Assembly (NCBI RefSeq): GCF_000463115.2
Contig: NZ_AWFX01000054.1
Coordinates: 186,434 to 250,433, forward strand
From: Franconibacter helveticus LMG 23732
Lineage (GTDB): Bacteria > Pseudomonadota > Gammaproteobacteria > Enterobacterales > Enterobacteriaceae
Length of the DNA: 64,000 nt
Reading direction: 5' to 3'
The translations under genes and the position numbers were made by a program. The notes under the pieces are model-generated. The model was not told where the DNA came from. It did not search any database and saw only the letters and a list, made by a program, of their open reading frames with translations. Positions 39,188 to 50,466 of this stretch are shown piece after piece. Every line of letters starts with the position of its first letter. The first letter of the stretch is position 1.

Positions 39188-40447
39188 TTAGCGCAGGTTA
39201 ACCAGCGTGTTAAGGATCTGGTCCTGGGTCTTGATAGTCTGCGCGTTAGACTGATAGTTACGCTGCGCGACAATCATGTTGACCAGTTCTTTACTCAGAT
39301 CGACGTTGGAAGCTTCCAGCGCGCCGTTGGTCAGGGTGCCGAAGTTGCCGGTGCCGGCGGTGCCAAGCAGCGCCACGCCGGACGCATTAGAGGTCGCCCA
39401 GACGTTATCGCCCTGAGAAGTCAGCCCTTCCGGGTTAGCGAAGTTCGCCAGCACAATCTGGCCCAGCAGCTGCTGCTGTTCGTTGGAGTAGGTACCAACT
39501 ACGGTGCCGTCATCGTTGATCTGATAGCTCACCAGGTCGCCCGGCTTATAGCCGTTCTGGGTGGTGGAAACGATGTTATTAGAGCCGGTGTTCTGCTGCA
39601 TGGAGCCAAGGAAGTTCAGTGCGAAGACCGCAGGCGTAGCGCCGTTGATGCCGCCCGTCGTCACGTTGAACGTCGGCGGGTTGGTTACGGTGCCGGCGGC
39701 TGCATCGGCAGCGGTTGCGGCAAGGCCGGTCAGGGTGCCGTTTTCATCGAACTTCATGTAGGTATTTGCCGGCGTGTTGGCGACCCACGGGGTATTGACG
39801 CTGGAGTCTTGCGTATAAACCGCCCAGGTGTTGGCGTCGGTTTTCACGTAAAAGACGTTCATGTCATGGGCGTTACCCTGGCTGTCGAATACGGTGACGG
39901 AACCTTTCTTGTTATAGGTATCGGAGTCTGTCGGATCGAACGGGGTTTTGGTCGGCAGTTTGTCGGTGGAGTTCAGGTTAACCACCATTTCCGCTGTGGT
40001 GGTGGTTTTCGCCGCCATCAGGGTGTTAGGGATCGTCAGCCCTACCGGGTTTGCGCCCTGCTGAATGGTCGGCGGCGTGCCGGTGGCCGGGTAGCCGGTC
40101 AGTTGCAGGCCCTGCATGTTGACCAGGTTGCGGTTCTGGTCCAGCTTGAACTGGCCGTTGCGGCTGTAATAAACGGAGCCGTTGCTGTCTACCAGACGGA
40201 AGAAACCGTTCTGACTAATCGCCACATCCAGACCACGGCCGGTGTTGGTGGTGGTGCCGTCGCTGAAATCCTGGGTAATGCCCGCCACTTTCACGCCGAG
40301 GCCCGCTTTTGAGCCTGCGAACATGTCGGCGAAGGAGACAGAACCCGATTTAAAACCGTAGGTCGCGGAGTTGGCAATGTTGTTGCCAATTACGTCCAGG
40401 TTGGTGGCCGCGGCATTCAGGCCGCTGACCGCTTGAGAAAACGCCAT
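39188..40447 (-). CDS. flgE: Flagellar hook protein FlgE
   Basis: Builds the hook, the universal joint of the flagellum. 419 aa against 402 in E. coli; the extra length is in the surface-exposed middle domain, which is Thr/Asn/Ala-rich. Conserved N-terminus (MAFSQAVSGLNAAATNLDVIGNN) and C-terminus (YQSNAQTIKTQDQILNTLVNLR). Follows flgD by 24 nt. Confidence 0.97.
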   Translation of the reverse strand: MAFSQAVSGLNAAATNLDVIGNNIANSATYGFKSGSVSFADMFAGSKAGLGVKVAGITQDFSDGTTTNTGRGLDVAISQNGFFRLVDSNGSVYYSRNGQFKLDQNRNLVNMQGLQLTGYPATGTPPTIQQGANPVGLTIPNTLMAAKTTTTAEMVVNLNSTDKLPTKTPFDPTDSDTYNKKGSVTVFDSQGNAHDMNVFYVKTDANTWAVYTQDSSVNTPWVANTPANTYMKFDENGTLTGLAATAADAAAGTVTNPPTFNVTTGGINGATPAVFALNFLGSMQQNTGSNNIVSTTQNGYKPGDLVSYQINDDGTVVGTYSNEQQQLLGQIVLANFANPEGLTSQGDNVWATSNASGVALLGTAGTGNFGTLTNGALEASNVDLSKELVNMIVAQRNYQSNAQTIKTQDQILNTLVNLR

Positions 40448-40471
40448 GTCTTACTCCTGATAAAGGTTGAA

Positions 40472-41158
40472 TCAGATAATTTGTCTGACTTCGTCGAGGG
40501 TGGTGGTGCCGTAAGTTCCTAAATCCAGCAGGCTGCCGTTTGCGCTCTTGGTCACGCCGTTAACAAGCGCGAAGTTGAGCGGCTGGGCGACCAGCTGGGT
40601 GCCGTTGCTGCTGGCGGAAATAGAGACGTTGTAAGCGCTGTCCGGCGCGCTGGTGCCGTCGGCTTGTTTGGCGTCCCAGCTAAAGGTGTGAACGCCTGCG
40701 CTCAGCGCGCCGAGGTCGATAGTGCGCACGACTTTGCCGCTCTGATCGGTGATCGTGGCGGTCACTTTGTCAGCGCCCTGGGTCAGTTCCACGCCAAACG
40801 GCGTACTGGTTTCTTTACCCACGAGTACCGTCGTGCCTGGCACCATAACGCCATGGCCAATCAGGGTGCTTGCCTGCAAAGACTGGTTGTTATTGAGCTG
40901 CCCGGAAACGGCGCCGAGGGTAGTATTGAGTTTTTCAATGCCGCTAACGGTGCTGATTTGCGCAAGCTGGGTGGTCAGCTCGTTGTTTTGCAGCGGGTTG
41001 GTAGGATCCTGGTTTTTCAACTGCGCAACCAGCAGCGTCAGGAAGCTGCTTTGCAGGTCAGAGGAGCTGCTGGCGCTGGTAACGCTGCCGGAACTGGCAC
41101 TGCTGGCGCCAGTAACGCCGCTATTCGTCGGGTCATTGACGTTAACAGAAATCGACAT
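40472..41158 (-). CDS. flgD: Flagellar hook assembly scaffold FlgD
   Basis: A hook cap needed to assemble FlgE. 228 aa. A Ser/Ala-rich N-terminus, the conserved FLTLLVAQLKNQDPTNPLQNNELTTQLAQ segment (about 40-67) and a C-terminal Ig-like domain. It lies between flgC (11 nt) and flgE. Confidence 0.96.
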   Translation of the reverse strand: MSISVNVNDPTNSGVTGASSASSGSVTSASSSSDLQSSFLTLLVAQLKNQDPTNPLQNNELTTQLAQISTVSGIEKLNTTLGAVSGQLNNNQSLQASTLIGHGVMVPGTTVLVGKETSTPFGVELTQGADKVTATITDQSGKVVRTIDLGALSAGVHTFSWDAKQADGTSAPDSAYNVSISASSNGTQLVAQPLNFALVNGVTKSANGSLLDLGTYGTTTLDEVRQII

Positions 41159-41169
41159 TCCCTTCTCCT

Positions 41170-41574
41170 TTATTGACCGAGGGTAAGCGTTTTCATCATC
41201 AGGGATTTGGTGGCGTTGAGCACTTCCACGTTAGCCTGATAACTGCGGGAGGCAGACATGGTGTTAACCATCTCGCCCACGACATCGACGTTCGGCATAC
41301 GTACATAGCCTTTCGCATCGGCAAGCGGGTTGCCCGGCTCATAGACGAGCTTATCCGGCGCCTGGCTTTCCACGACGTTCGTCACTTTAACGCCGCCCGT
41401 GGGCGTGCCTGGCTGGGCGTCCACCTGGAACACAACCTGTTTCGCGCGGTAAGGCTGGCCGTCCGGCCCGGTCACGCTGTCGGCGTTAGCGAGGTTGCTT
41501 GCCGCCACGTTCAACCGTTTAGACTGCGCGGTCATTGCGGAACCGGCGATATCAAAAATATTCAGCAGCGCCAT
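41170..41574 (-). CDS. flgC: Flagellar proximal rod protein FlgC
   Basis: A proximal rod subunit. 134 aa, as in E. coli. Rod-family N-terminus ([28 protein letters not shown]) and C-terminus ([21 protein letters not shown]). It starts 3 nt after the flgB stop. Confidence 0.96.
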   Translation of the reverse strand: MALLNIFDIAGSAMTAQSKRLNVAASNLANADSVTGPDGQPYRAKQVVFQVDAQPGTPTGGVKVTNVVESQAPDKLVYEPGNPLADAKGYVRMPNVDVVGEMVNTMSASRSYQANVEVLNATKSLMMKTLTLGQ

Positions 41575-41577
41575 CCG

Positions 41578-41994
41578 TTATCCTTCTGATTGCAGCACAG
41601 ACATCATGCTTTTAATTTGTCCGCCAAGAACCTGAAGATCGGACTGGTATTTCAGGCTGTTATCCGCGAATTGCGTACGCTCGCGATCCATATCCACGGT
41701 GTTGCCGTCCATTGCGGGCTGATCGGGGATTCGATAGAGCAAATCAACATTCGGCGCGGTGTTGTTCTGGGCAGGGATATGACGGGCGGAGGTCATCGAC
41801 AGTGCAATGGAACTTCCTTCCGTGCGGCCCCGCTCCATTACCTTTTTGAGTTCACTGGCGAAATCAATATCCCGCGCCTGATAACCTGGGGTATCGGCGT
41901 TGGCGATATTGGAGGCCAGAATCTCCTGACGCTGGGCGCGCAAATTAAGCGCTTCTTGCTGAAAGCGCAGCGCGGCGTCGAGTTTGTCGAGCAT
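41578..41994 (-). CDS. flgB: Flagellar proximal rod protein FlgB
   Basis: The innermost rod subunit and first gene of the flgB-L operon. 138 aa from [11 protein letters not shown], with a perfect GGAGGA just upstream; an ATG six codons earlier overlaps that ribosome binding site and is rejected. Conserved [19 protein letters not shown]. Divergent from flgA across the FlhDC-type control region. Confidence 0.97.
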   Translation of the reverse strand: MLDKLDAALRFQQEALNLRAQRQEILASNIANADTPGYQARDIDFASELKKVMERGRTEGSSIALSMTSARHIPAQNNTAPNVDLLYRIPDQPAMDGNTVDMDRERTQFADNSLKYQSDLQVLGGQIKSMMSVLQSEG

Positions 41995-42059
41995 GATTCC
42001 TCCGCATAGCATGGTGATGATGCACAGCTTACTGGGTGAGCGCGCTCCCTTATCGCCGG

Positions 42060-42118
42060 AATAAGCGCAAAATGCGTCGCTATTTGTTGCCTTGAAGGAA
42101 AACGAGTGCGGGTAAAAT
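42060..42118. promoter_or_regulatory. flgA/flgB control region with FlhDC-type inverted repeat
   Basis: AATAAGCGC (42060-42068) and GTCGCTATT (42076-42084) form the inverted half-sites expected for the class II activator FlhD4C2. A -10-like TAAAAT at 42113-42118 could serve flgA. This region lies between the divergent flgB and flgA. Confidence 0.6.
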
Positions 42119-42147
42119 CATCGCCATTCCGCTAACGGAGACGCGCA

Positions 42148-42804
42148 ATGAAATGCCTGAAAATCTGTTGCGCAGCGCTTGTGCTGCTAAGCTCGCCCCT
42201 TTTTGCCGGGACGCTCGAGAGCCAACTGGTTCCCTTCTTCGCCGCAAGGCTTGCCGGGATCAGCGATGACGTCAGCGTCACGGTAAAAACGCCGGCCTCG
42301 CTCTGGCCCGCCTGCGAGCAGCCGCAGTTCAGCTTGCCTGGCAATGCGCGTCTGTGGGGCAACCTCAGCGTCCAGGCGCGCTGCGGCAATGAGAAGCGCT
42401 ATTTGCAGGTGGTGGTTCAGGCGACAGGGCAGTATGTGGTCGCCGCGCAGCCTGTCGCTCGCGGCAGCCGTCTCGATAGCGCCGCTGTCCGTTTGGTACG
42501 CGGCCGGCTTGATCAACTCCCTCCCCGGGCGATGCTGGAGTTGAATCAGGCGCAGGATGCGGTTACGCTTCGCGACCTTGCGCCAGGCCAGCCGGTGTTG
42601 CTTTCTATGGTGCGCCAGGCGTGGCGAGTGAAAGCAGGCCAGCGCGTGCAGGTTATCGCGCAGGGCGAAGGCTTTAGCATTAACGGTGAAGGTCAGGCGT
42701 TGAACAACGCGGCAGTCGCCCAGAATGCCAGAGTTCGTATGGCTTCGGGGCAGGTGGTGAGCGGCACGGTCGGGTCTGATGGGAATATTCTGATTAGTCT
42801 ATAA
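42148..42804 (+). CDS. flgA: Flagellar P-ring assembly chaperone FlgA
   Basis: A periplasmic chaperone for P-ring formation by FlgI. 218 aa. A signal peptide of about 21 residues (MKCLKICCAALVLLSSPLFAG) is followed by a SAF-type domain near residues 95-160 and a C-terminal beta domain (RVRMASGQVVSGTV). CGGAG lies before the ATG. First gene of flgA-flgM-flgN. Confidence 0.96.
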   Translation: MKCLKICCAALVLLSSPLFAGTLESQLVPFFAARLAGISDDVSVTVKTPASLWPACEQPQFSLPGNARLWGNLSVQARCGNEKRYLQVVVQATGQYVVAAQPVARGSRLDSAAVRLVRGRLDQLPPRAMLELNQAQDAVTLRDLAPGQPVLLSMVRQAWRVKAGQRVQVIAQGEGFSINGEGQALNNAAVAQNARVRMASGQVVSGTVGSDGNILISL

Positions 42805-42810
42805 TCTTCA

Positions 42811-42837
42811 TAAAGATTCGCCGGCCATTGCCGATAA
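42811..42837 (+). promoter_or_regulatory. FliA (sigma-28) promoter of flgM
   Basis: TAAAGATT (42811-42818), an exact 11-nt spacer and GCCGATAA (42830-42837): an almost perfect sigma-28 promoter, 60 nt before flgM. It lets FlgM be made under the sigma factor it inhibits, in addition to read-through from flgA. Confidence 0.92.
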
Positions 42838-42896
42838 ATAAGCAACACCTAAATGACAGGCTCTGCGCCGCGAGCCACCTCAGTGAGGACTAAACC

Positions 42897-43193
42897 ATGA
42901 GCAGCATTGAACGCACATCGCCTTCTAAACCGATAAACGCTGTACAGCCGCGTGAAACCAACGAGGCTGCGCCACAGAAATCCCGTACGGAAAAAGCGAC
43001 TGCCGCGAACAGCGCCAGCGTGACCTTAAGCGATGCGCAGGCCGCGCTGATGCAGCCTGGCGCAAGCGACATCAACATGGAGCGCGTGGAAGCGCTGAAA
43101 ACCGCTATTCGTAACGGCGAGCTGAAAATAGACACCGGCAAAATCGCTGACGCGCTGATCCAGGAAGCGCGGAGTTACATGCAGAGTAAGTAA
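42897..43193 (+). CDS. flgM: Anti-sigma-28 factor FlgM
   Basis: Binds FliA until the hook-basal body is complete, then is exported. 98 aa. The N-terminal half is polar and flexible; the C-terminal half has the sigma-binding helices ([27 protein letters not shown]). GAGGA lies 7 nt upstream of the ATG. Confidence 0.97.
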   Translation: MSSIERTSPSKPINAVQPRETNEAAPQKSRTEKATAANSASVTLSDAQAALMQPGASDINMERVEALKTAIRNGELKIDTGKIADALIQEARSYMQSK

Positions 43194-43197
43194 CTAT

Positions 43198-43617
43198 ATG
43201 AGTCGTCTGTCGGAAGTGTTAGACCAAATGACCGTCGTCCTGACCAGCCTTAAAGAGGTCATGGATGCGGAACAGCAGCAATTGTCAGCGGGCCACGTTA
43301 ACGGCAGCGCGTTGCAGCGTATTACAGAAGAAAAAAGCTCACTGCTCGCCACGCTCGACTATCTTGAGCAGCAGCGGCGCTCGCAGCAGGCTACCGTTTC
43401 CACTCATGACGACGACGCCCAACGCTGGCAGACAATTACGCAAAAAACGCATCATCTGCGCGATCTGAACCAGCACAACGGCTGGTTGCTTGAAGGACAG
43501 CTGGCGCGTAACAGCCAGGCGCTGGAAATATTAAAGCCGCACCAGGAGCCGGGCCTGTACGGCGCCAACGGGCAAACCGCCAGCGCTCATCGCGGCGGGA
43601 AAAAGATTTCGATTTAA
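43198..43617 (+). CDS. flgN: Flagellar export chaperone FlgN
   Basis: The cytoplasmic chaperone of FlgK and FlgL. 139 aa, mostly helical with Gln-rich stretches (LDYLEQQRRSQQ). It starts 4 nt after the flgM stop without a strong ribosome binding site, so translation is probably coupled. A strong bidirectional terminator follows. Confidence 0.95.
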   Translation: MSRLSEVLDQMTVVLTSLKEVMDAEQQQLSAGHVNGSALQRITEEKSSLLATLDYLEQQRRSQQATVSTHDDDAQRWQTITQKTHHLRDLNQHNGWLLEGQLARNSQALEILKPHQEPGLYGANGQTASAHRGGKKISI

Positions 43618-43630
43618 CGCAGACAGATAA

Positions 43631-43666
43631 ACAAAAAAGGCGCCCCGCAGGCGCCTTTTTTGTTTT
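43631..43666. terminator. Bidirectional terminator, flgN / murJ
   Basis: AAAAAAGGCGCC (43633-43644) pairs with GGCGCCTTTTTT (43650-43661), loop CCGCA. It has T-runs on both strands. Confidence 0.92.
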
Positions 43667-43702
43667 GCAGACAGACGAATCGTCGCCGGTGGACGCGCGG
43701 CG

Positions 43703-45259
<1,557 letters not shown>

Positions 45260-45351
45260 CTAACGCCTGCAAAGCAGGCGTCGGGGCGTTGAGCGAAGCG
45301 CTTAGTCTACTCAACTGCCGGGGAAATACTACCGGCAGTTGTTACGAGGAA

Positions 45352-46275
45352 TTATTCGCTCATCGCCTCCCGCCAGAGTTTCTCGACGATGCGTTGGGCC
45401 AGCAGCGCCTGGTCGCCCGCGGTTTCCGGAACAGTCTGATTGGTTACGCAGTCGATAAAATGGCGGGCGCAGCCGACAAACCCGCGCTGCTCCAGCGTGC
45501 TTTGCCAGCCTGGCACCGGGCTTGCGACTACGCCTGCGCCGCGCTCTTCTCGCCAGTCGCGCATATCGGTCACTTCATAAAGGCCGCCGTCGGTGACCGC
45601 CTGCACCCATTCGCGCTGGCTTCCCGCCCGCCGGTGCATGCTGGTGGTGATTTGCAAACGCTCGCGCGCGAAGTGATGCTCGGCGTAAAGCATTTCGCCC
45701 TGTTCATTGGCAAGCAGCGTACCGCTTTGCAAAGCGCCCTCGCCCCCCGCCAGCCAGAGCGCGGTATCCACCACATGCAGGTAGTCATCAAGTAACGTGA
45801 AACGTAAATCGTGCGGGCCAACGCTGTCGGCGCGGTGCTTATCCATACGCAGCGAAGCCGCTGCATGCAGGCATGCTTTGAGCTGCTGATAACGCGGGGC
45901 GAAGCGACGATTGAAGCCCACCATTAACGTCAGCTTTTTACGGGCGGCCAGCGCCACCAGCTTTTCGGCATCCGCGAGATTTTCCGCAAGCGGCTTATCC
46001 ACGCAAACGTGAATGCCCGCATTCAGCAGTTCGCTGACCACCTGATAATGGCTGCTGGTGGCGCTGTGCACGAAGACCGCGTCGCACTGGGCGGCAAGTC
46101 CTTGTAAAGAGTCGATATACGGCAGGCGATAAGCTTCGCATACCGGCAACGCTTTTGCTTTGGTGGGCGAGAACGCGCCCGCTAACTGCCAGCCGGTCGC
46201 ATGAGAAAGCACCGGCAGCCAGGCCTTTTGCGCGATGCCGCCAAGCCCTACCACCCCAATACGCAGTTTGTTCAT
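45352..46275 (-). CDS. yceM: Gfo/Idh/MocA-family oxidoreductase YceM (MviM)
   Basis: 307 aa. The N-terminal Rossmann fold has VGLGGIAQKAW and the conserved DKPLAENLADAEKL (Lys of the family EKP motif), then a C-terminal alpha/beta domain. The substrate is unknown. It begins 1 nt after yceH stops and precedes murJ, as in E. coli, but no functional link to murJ is established. GGGAG lies 6 nt upstream, inside yceH. Confidence 0.93.
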   Translation of the reverse strand: MNKLRIGVVGLGGIAQKAWLPVLSHATGWQLAGAFSPTKAKALPVCEAYRLPYIDSLQGLAAQCDAVFVHSATSSHYQVVSELLNAGIHVCVDKPLAENLADAEKLVALAARKKLTLMVGFNRRFAPRYQQLKACLHAAASLRMDKHRADSVGPHDLRFTLLDDYLHVVDTALWLAGGEGALQSGTLLANEQGEMLYAEHHFARERLQITTSMHRRAGSQREWVQAVTDGGLYEVTDMRDWREERGAGVVASPVPGWQSTLEQRGFVGCARHFIDCVTNQTVPETAGDQALLAQRIVEKLWREAMSE

Positions 46276-46276
46276 G

Positions 46277-46924
46277 TCAGTCTCCCAGGTGGCCCAGCAG
46301 AGAATCGAGCCGCGCTTTCAGCTCCGCCACTTCCGCTTCAAGCGCTTCGACGCGCTGCGTCAGTGAATCCGCCGGCGTGCTGACTGCCTCCACGGCGGTA
46401 AGTAAAGTTTCGGTTTCGCCGCTGAAAAGGTGCATATAGCGGCTTTCGCGCTTGCCAGGCTCCCGCGGCAGACGGGCGACAAACGGGCCGTCTTCGCGGT
46501 TCGCAAGCCCTTCCAGCGTGGTTTCCACTTCGGTCATATCGGCAAACTCGTACATTCTGCCCACCCGGCTTCGCAACTCGCCCGGCGTCTGCGGGCCGCG
46601 CAGCAAAAGCGTGGCGACAAGCGCCACTTCCGGCGGCGACAGTTTCAGCGCGCCGAATTCTGAATTACAAAAACGCTGCTCATATTTGGTAACGCGGTTG
46701 CCAAAGCCGCTGACGGTGCGCAGATAGTGACGCTTCACCAGCTCATCGAGCGTTTCCTGCACCTCGCGCTCGGTCAGGTTCATTACCGGCTCGCGGTTGG
46801 TTTTCTGATTACAGGCGGCGACAACGCTGTTAACCGACAGCGGATATTGCTCCGGCGTCGTGACCTGCTTTTCCAGCAGGCTGCCGATAACGCGGGCTTG
46901 CAGCGCGCTTAACTGATGTTTCAT
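46277..46924 (-). CDS. yceH: YceH, DUF480 protein
   Basis: 215 aa, the E. coli length. Two winged-helix domains (about 5-90 and 95-170), with conserved [21 protein letters not shown] and [13 protein letters not shown], and a C-terminal coiled segment with a Leu heptad ([20 protein letters not shown]). Function is unknown; the fold suggests DNA binding. 9 nt after rimJ. Confidence 0.92.
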   Translation of the reverse strand: MKHQLSALQARVIGSLLEKQVTTPEQYPLSVNSVVAACNQKTNREPVMNLTEREVQETLDELVKRHYLRTVSGFGNRVTKYEQRFCNSEFGALKLSPPEVALVATLLLRGPQTPGELRSRVGRMYEFADMTEVETTLEGLANREDGPFVARLPREPGKRESRYMHLFSGETETLLTAVEAVSTPADSLTQRVEALEAEVAELKARLDSLLGHLGD

Positions 46925-46933
46925 TTTTGCTCC

Positions 46934-47518
46934 TCAACGACCCGGGATCCATTCTCTGGCGGTCAGCGCAGTCAATACATGGTCGCGCCATACGCCGTCT
47001 ATCAGCAGGTAATCTTTGGCGTAGCCCTCTTTTTCAAAACCAAGGCGGGCAAGCAGATCGCCGCTGCGCTTATTGTGCGGCATGTAGTTTGCCATGATGC
47101 GGTGCATGTGCTGCGTGCGCTGCATGTAACGAATAGCGGACGTCAGCGCTTCAAACATTAAGCCCTGCCCTTGCCACTGTTCGCCCAGCGAATAGCCGAG
47201 GTAGCAGGCATGGAACGAGCCGCGCACCACATTGGAAAAATTCGCCACGCCCCGGATCGCTTTTTCGTCCGGATCCAGCAGCGCGAAATAGAAAGCGCTG
47301 CCCTGCTTGTGCAGTTCGTTGATCATGCCAAGCCGGGCCTGCCAGCCGGAGGGGTAGCAATGGCTTTCGTCGCGCACCGGCTCCCAGGGCTTGAGAAACT
47401 GGCGGTTTTCGGCGTAGTAATCCGCCAGTCGCCAGGCGTCACGGTCGTGCACCAGACGCACCACCAGGCGATCGGTCGTTAGTCGTACTTTCGGCACGTT
47501 ACTGCGGTAGCCAAACAT
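46934..47518 (-). CDS. rimJ: Ribosomal protein S5 N-acetyltransferase RimJ
   Basis: A GNAT-family enzyme that acetylates the N-terminal alanine of ribosomal protein S5. 194 aa, as in E. coli. The acetyl-CoA-binding region is [18 protein letters not shown], followed by [19 protein letters not shown]. First gene of rimJ-yceH-yceM-murJ. The 265-nt gap to the divergent mdtH holds no gene. Confidence 0.95.
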   Translation of the reverse strand: MFGYRSNVPKVRLTTDRLVVRLVHDRDAWRLADYYAENRQFLKPWEPVRDESHCYPSGWQARLGMINELHKQGSAFYFALLDPDEKAIRGVANFSNVVRGSFHACYLGYSLGEQWQGQGLMFEALTSAIRYMQRTQHMHRIMANYMPHNKRSGDLLARLGFEKEGYAKDYLLIDGVWRDHVLTALTAREWIPGR

Positions 47519-47783
47519 TTATCATCCACTCCTTCGTCCACGATAAGCCACACGGCGCGAGCGGACGAACCTTCCGCAAGGCGCGCAGTAAGTTAACTAT
47601 ACCTGTGCAAGACAAACAGCGAAAACAACAACATACCATTTTCTGTCTGCGTGAGGCTATTTCGATTAACGCCGTGAATTAAACGTCTGGATCGATAAAA
47701 AAATATTGTGGTTACGAATATAGGAAAGTACCGGACGCACCCGCAAAATAGACACTCTTTTTCGCGCTTTCCCGGGAGGGGAA

Positions 47784-48992
47784 ATGGCCAGCGTGTCGCA
47801 GGCAAGGAGCCTGGGTAAATATTTCCTGTTAATAGACAATATGCTCGTGGTACTGGGCTTTTTCGTCGTCTTTCCCCTGATCTCGATTCGCTTTGTCGAC
47901 CAGCTTGGCTGGGCTGCGCTGATGGTGGGCATTGCGCTTGGCCTGCGTCAGTTTATCCAGCAAGGGCTGGGCATTTTTGGCGGCGCGATTGCCGACCGTC
48001 TTGGCGCAAGGCCGATGATTGTGACCGGCATGCTGATGCGCGCGGCAGGTTTCGCCACGATGGCGGTCGCCCAGGAACCCTGGATGCTCTGGCTTTCCTG
48101 CCTGCTTTCTGGCCTTGGCGGCACGCTGTTCGACCCCCCGCGTTCGGCGCTGGTAGTCAAGCTGGTACGCCCGCATCAGCGCGGGCGTTTTTTCTCCCTG
48201 CTGATGATGCAGGACAGCGCGGGGGCGGTGATCGGCGCCCTGCTCGGCAGCTGGCTGCTGCAATATGATTTTCGCCTCGTCTGCGGCGCCGGCGCGCTGC
48301 TGTTTGTGATTTGTGCAGGCTTTAACGCCTGGCTGCTGCCCGACTGGAAGCTTTCCACCATCCGCACGCCGATGCGCGAAGGCATGAGCCGGGTTGTGCG
48401 CGATAAACGATTTGTCACCTATGTGCTGACCCTTACCGGCTATTACATGCTGGCGGTACAAGTCATGCTGATGCTGCCAATTATGGTGAATGATATTGCC
48501 GGTACGCCTGCTGCGGTGAAATGGATGTATGCCATTGAAGCGACCCTTTCGCTCAGCCTGCTTTACCCTATCGCCCGCTGGAGTGAAAAGCGGTTTCGTC
48601 TTGAGCACCGCCTGATGGCGGGCCTGCTGCTGATGACCCTGAGCCTGCTGCCAGTCGGCCTGGCAGGCAACCTGCACCAGCTGTTTATCCTCATTTGCCT
48701 GTTTTATATCGGGTCGATTATTGCGGAGCCGGCGCGTGAAACGCTCGGCGCCTCGCTTGCCGACGCCCGCGCTCGCGGCAGCTATATGGGCTTTAGCCGT
48801 CTCGGTCTTGCCTTTGGCGGCGCCCTCGGTTACGCCGGCGGCGGCTGGCTGTTTGACGCAGGCAAAACCTTGCAGCAACCGGAGCTGCCATGGGCGATGC
48901 TCGGCGTTATTGGCGTCATGACCTTTTTTGCCCTGTGGTGGCAGTTCAGCCAGAAACGTCTTGAACCCACCATGCTCGAGCCGGGCGGCTGA
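47784..48992 (+). CDS. mdtH: MFS multidrug transporter MdtH
   Basis: An inner-membrane major facilitator; E. coli MdtH gives resistance to some fluoroquinolones when overproduced. 402 aa, the same length as E. coli. About 11-12 membrane helices, with [11 protein letters not shown] at loop 2-3 (motif A) and the proline-containing [19 protein letters not shown] precedes the ATG. Divergent from rimJ. Confidence 0.95.
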   Translation: MASVSQARSLGKYFLLIDNMLVVLGFFVVFPLISIRFVDQLGWAALMVGIALGLRQFIQQGLGIFGGAIADRLGARPMIVTGMLMRAAGFATMAVAQEPWMLWLSCLLSGLGGTLFDPPRSALVVKLVRPHQRGRFFSLLMMQDSAGAVIGALLGSWLLQYDFRLVCGAGALLFVICAGFNAWLLPDWKLSTIRTPMREGMSRVVRDKRFVTYVLTLTGYYMLAVQVMLMLPIMVNDIAGTPAAVKWMYAIEATLSLSLLYPIARWSEKRFRLEHRLMAGLLLMTLSLLPVGLAGNLHQLFILICLFYIGSIIAEPARETLGASLADARARGSYMGFSRLGLAFGGALGYAGGGWLFDAGKTLQQPELPWAMLGVIGVMTFFALWWQFSQKRLEPTMLEPGG

Positions 48993-49054
48993 TTTGCCCC
49001 ACCCTGGCTTCTCTTCCATACTGAAGGCACGGACGCCATAACAGGAGGAGAAAC

Positions 49055-49702
49055 GTGAAGCTCTATATTTACGATCACTGCCCGTTTTGCGTGAAGGCGC
49101 GCATGATATTTGGGCTTAAGAACATCCCGGTTGAACTGAACGTACTGCTCAACGACGATGAAGAAACCCCGACCCGGATGATCGGCCAGAAGATGGCGCC
49201 GATCCTGCAAAAAGATGACAGCCGTTATCTGCCGGAAAGCCTCGATATTGTTTATTACATCGATAAGCTTGATGGTCAACCGCTGCTGACCGGTAAACGC
49301 AATCCGGCCATTGAAACCTGGCTGCGCAAGGTAAATGGCTATGTTAACCGCCTGCTCTTGCCGCGCATTGCCAAAGCGCCTTTTGATGAGTTCGCCACCC
49401 CGCAAGCGCGGGCTTACTTTGTGAAAAAGAAAGAGGCGGCGATTGGCCCCTTCGACGAACATCTATCGCACTCCGCAGGGCTTATCAAGAACATCAATGA
49501 CGATCTTCGCGATCTCGATAAGCTCATCAAACAGCCTAACGCCGTTAACGGCGAACTTTCGGAAGATGATATTCATCTCTTCCCGCTGCTGCGCAACCTG
49601 ACGCTGGTGGCGGGGGTCGAGTATCCCAGCCGGGTCGCGGATTATCGCGATAACATGGCCAAACAAACGCAGGTCAATCTTCTCTCCTCAATCTCCATTT
49701 AA
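49055..49702 (+). CDS. grxB: Glutaredoxin 2
   Basis: The large, GST-like glutaredoxin that reduces protein disulphides with glutathione. 215 aa; the active site is Cys9-Pro-Phe-Cys12. The C-terminal domain is all-helical. The GTG start (VKLYIYDHCPFC) has a strong AGGAGGAG 4 nt upstream. Followed by a terminator. Confidence 0.97.
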   Translation: MKLYIYDHCPFCVKARMIFGLKNIPVELNVLLNDDEETPTRMIGQKMAPILQKDDSRYLPESLDIVYYIDKLDGQPLLTGKRNPAIETWLRKVNGYVNRLLLPRIAKAPFDEFATPQARAYFVKKKEAAIGPFDEHLSHSAGLIKNINDDLRDLDKLIKQPNAVNGELSEDDIHLFPLLRNLTLVAGVEYPSRVADYRDNMAKQTQVNLLSSISI

Positions 49703-49709
49703 TCCTTAT

Positions 49710-49733
49710 GCCGGTGGTCGCCACCGGCTTTTT
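49710..49733 (+). terminator. Terminator of grxB
   Basis: GCCGGTGG (49710-49717) pairs with CCACCGGC (49721-49728), loop TCG, then TTTTT. Confidence 0.9.
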
Positions 49734-49828
49734 CAGCCTTTTCCGCTGGTGGTTCTTATTCTGGCGCGACATGCTGCTTTATGTCAGGATCGTTTGATAC
49801 GGATTTCGTGCCCATGTCGAGGAATAAG

Positions 49829-50389
49829 ATGAAGAGCTTTATTATTGCCGCCGGACTGGTTATCAGCGGCCTGCTGGCCGGATGCAACCAGCTTACCCAG
49901 TACACAATCAGTGAACAGGAAATTAATCAGGCACTGCAAAAGCGCAATAATTTCTCGCGTGATATCGGCGTGCCGGGCGTGGCCGACGCGCATATTGTGC
50001 TGAGCAATCTGGCCAGCAAAATTGGCCGGGAGGAGCCGAACAAAGTCACGCTAACTGGCGATGCGAATCTGGACATGACTTCCCTTTTTGGCAACCAAAA
50101 GGCGACCATGAAGCTCACGCTTAAAGCGCTGCCGGTTTTTAATAAAGAAAAAGGCGCGGTCTATTTGCAGGAAATGGAAGTGGTAAACGCAACCGTCGAG
50201 CCGCAAAAAATGCAGGCGCTGCTGGAAACCCTTACGCCGTATCTGAATCAGTCATTGCGCAGTTATTTCAATCAAAGACCCGCTTATGTGCTGAGCGAAG
50301 ATGGCAGCGAAGGTGAAAAACTGGCGAAAAAATATGCCAAAGGTCTGGAAGTGAAGCCTGGCGAAATTGTGATCCCTTTCGTTGACTAA
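49829..50389 (+). CDS. yceB: YceB lipoprotein
   Basis: A predicted lipoprotein of the DUF1439 family, 186 aa. I start at MKSFIIAAGLV, with GAGGA 6 nt upstream, the same length as E. coli YceB; an upstream in-frame ATG would add 16 non-conserved residues before the signal peptide. The lipobox is LLAGC (Cys19). Role not known; probably on the envelope. Confidence 0.93.
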   Translation: MKSFIIAAGLVISGLLAGCNQLTQYTISEQEINQALQKRNNFSRDIGVPGVADAHIVLSNLASKIGREEPNKVTLTGDANLDMTSLFGNQKATMKLTLKALPVFNKEKGAVYLQEMEVVNATVEPQKMQALLETLTPYLNQSLRSYFNQRPAYVLSEDGSEGEKLAKKYAKGLEVKPGEIVIPFVD

Positions 50390-50396
50390 CCCTGAA

Positions 50397-50416
50397 GCCG
50401 GGGAAGCCTCCCCGGC
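50397..50416 (+). terminator. Hairpin after yceB
   Basis: GCCGGGGA (50397-50404) pairs with TCCCCGGC (50409-50416), loop AGCC, 7 nt after the stop. No T-run follows. Confidence 0.55.
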
Positions 50417-50438
50417 ATAACGCATGAAAAGGATGCAA

Positions 50439-50454
50439 ACGAAAACGTTTACGC
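50439..50454 (+). promoter_or_regulatory. PurR-type operator of pyrC
   Basis: ACGAAAACGTTTACGC fits the PurR operator pattern (central CGTTT in an AAACGTTT core) and lies immediately before the -10 like TATCCT and the expected start of the pyrC transcript, where PurR represses pyrC in E. coli. Confidence 0.75.
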
Positions 50455-50466
50455 TTATCCTTAGTG

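Noticed and set aside
39131-40312. 393-codon open frame antisense to flgE
   Set aside because: Shadow of the FlgE reading frame; Val/Gly/Arg-rich and without any motif.
47829-49019. 396-codon open frame antisense to mdtH
   Set aside because: Gln/His/Arg/Ala-rich shadow of a membrane protein; no start signal and no domain.
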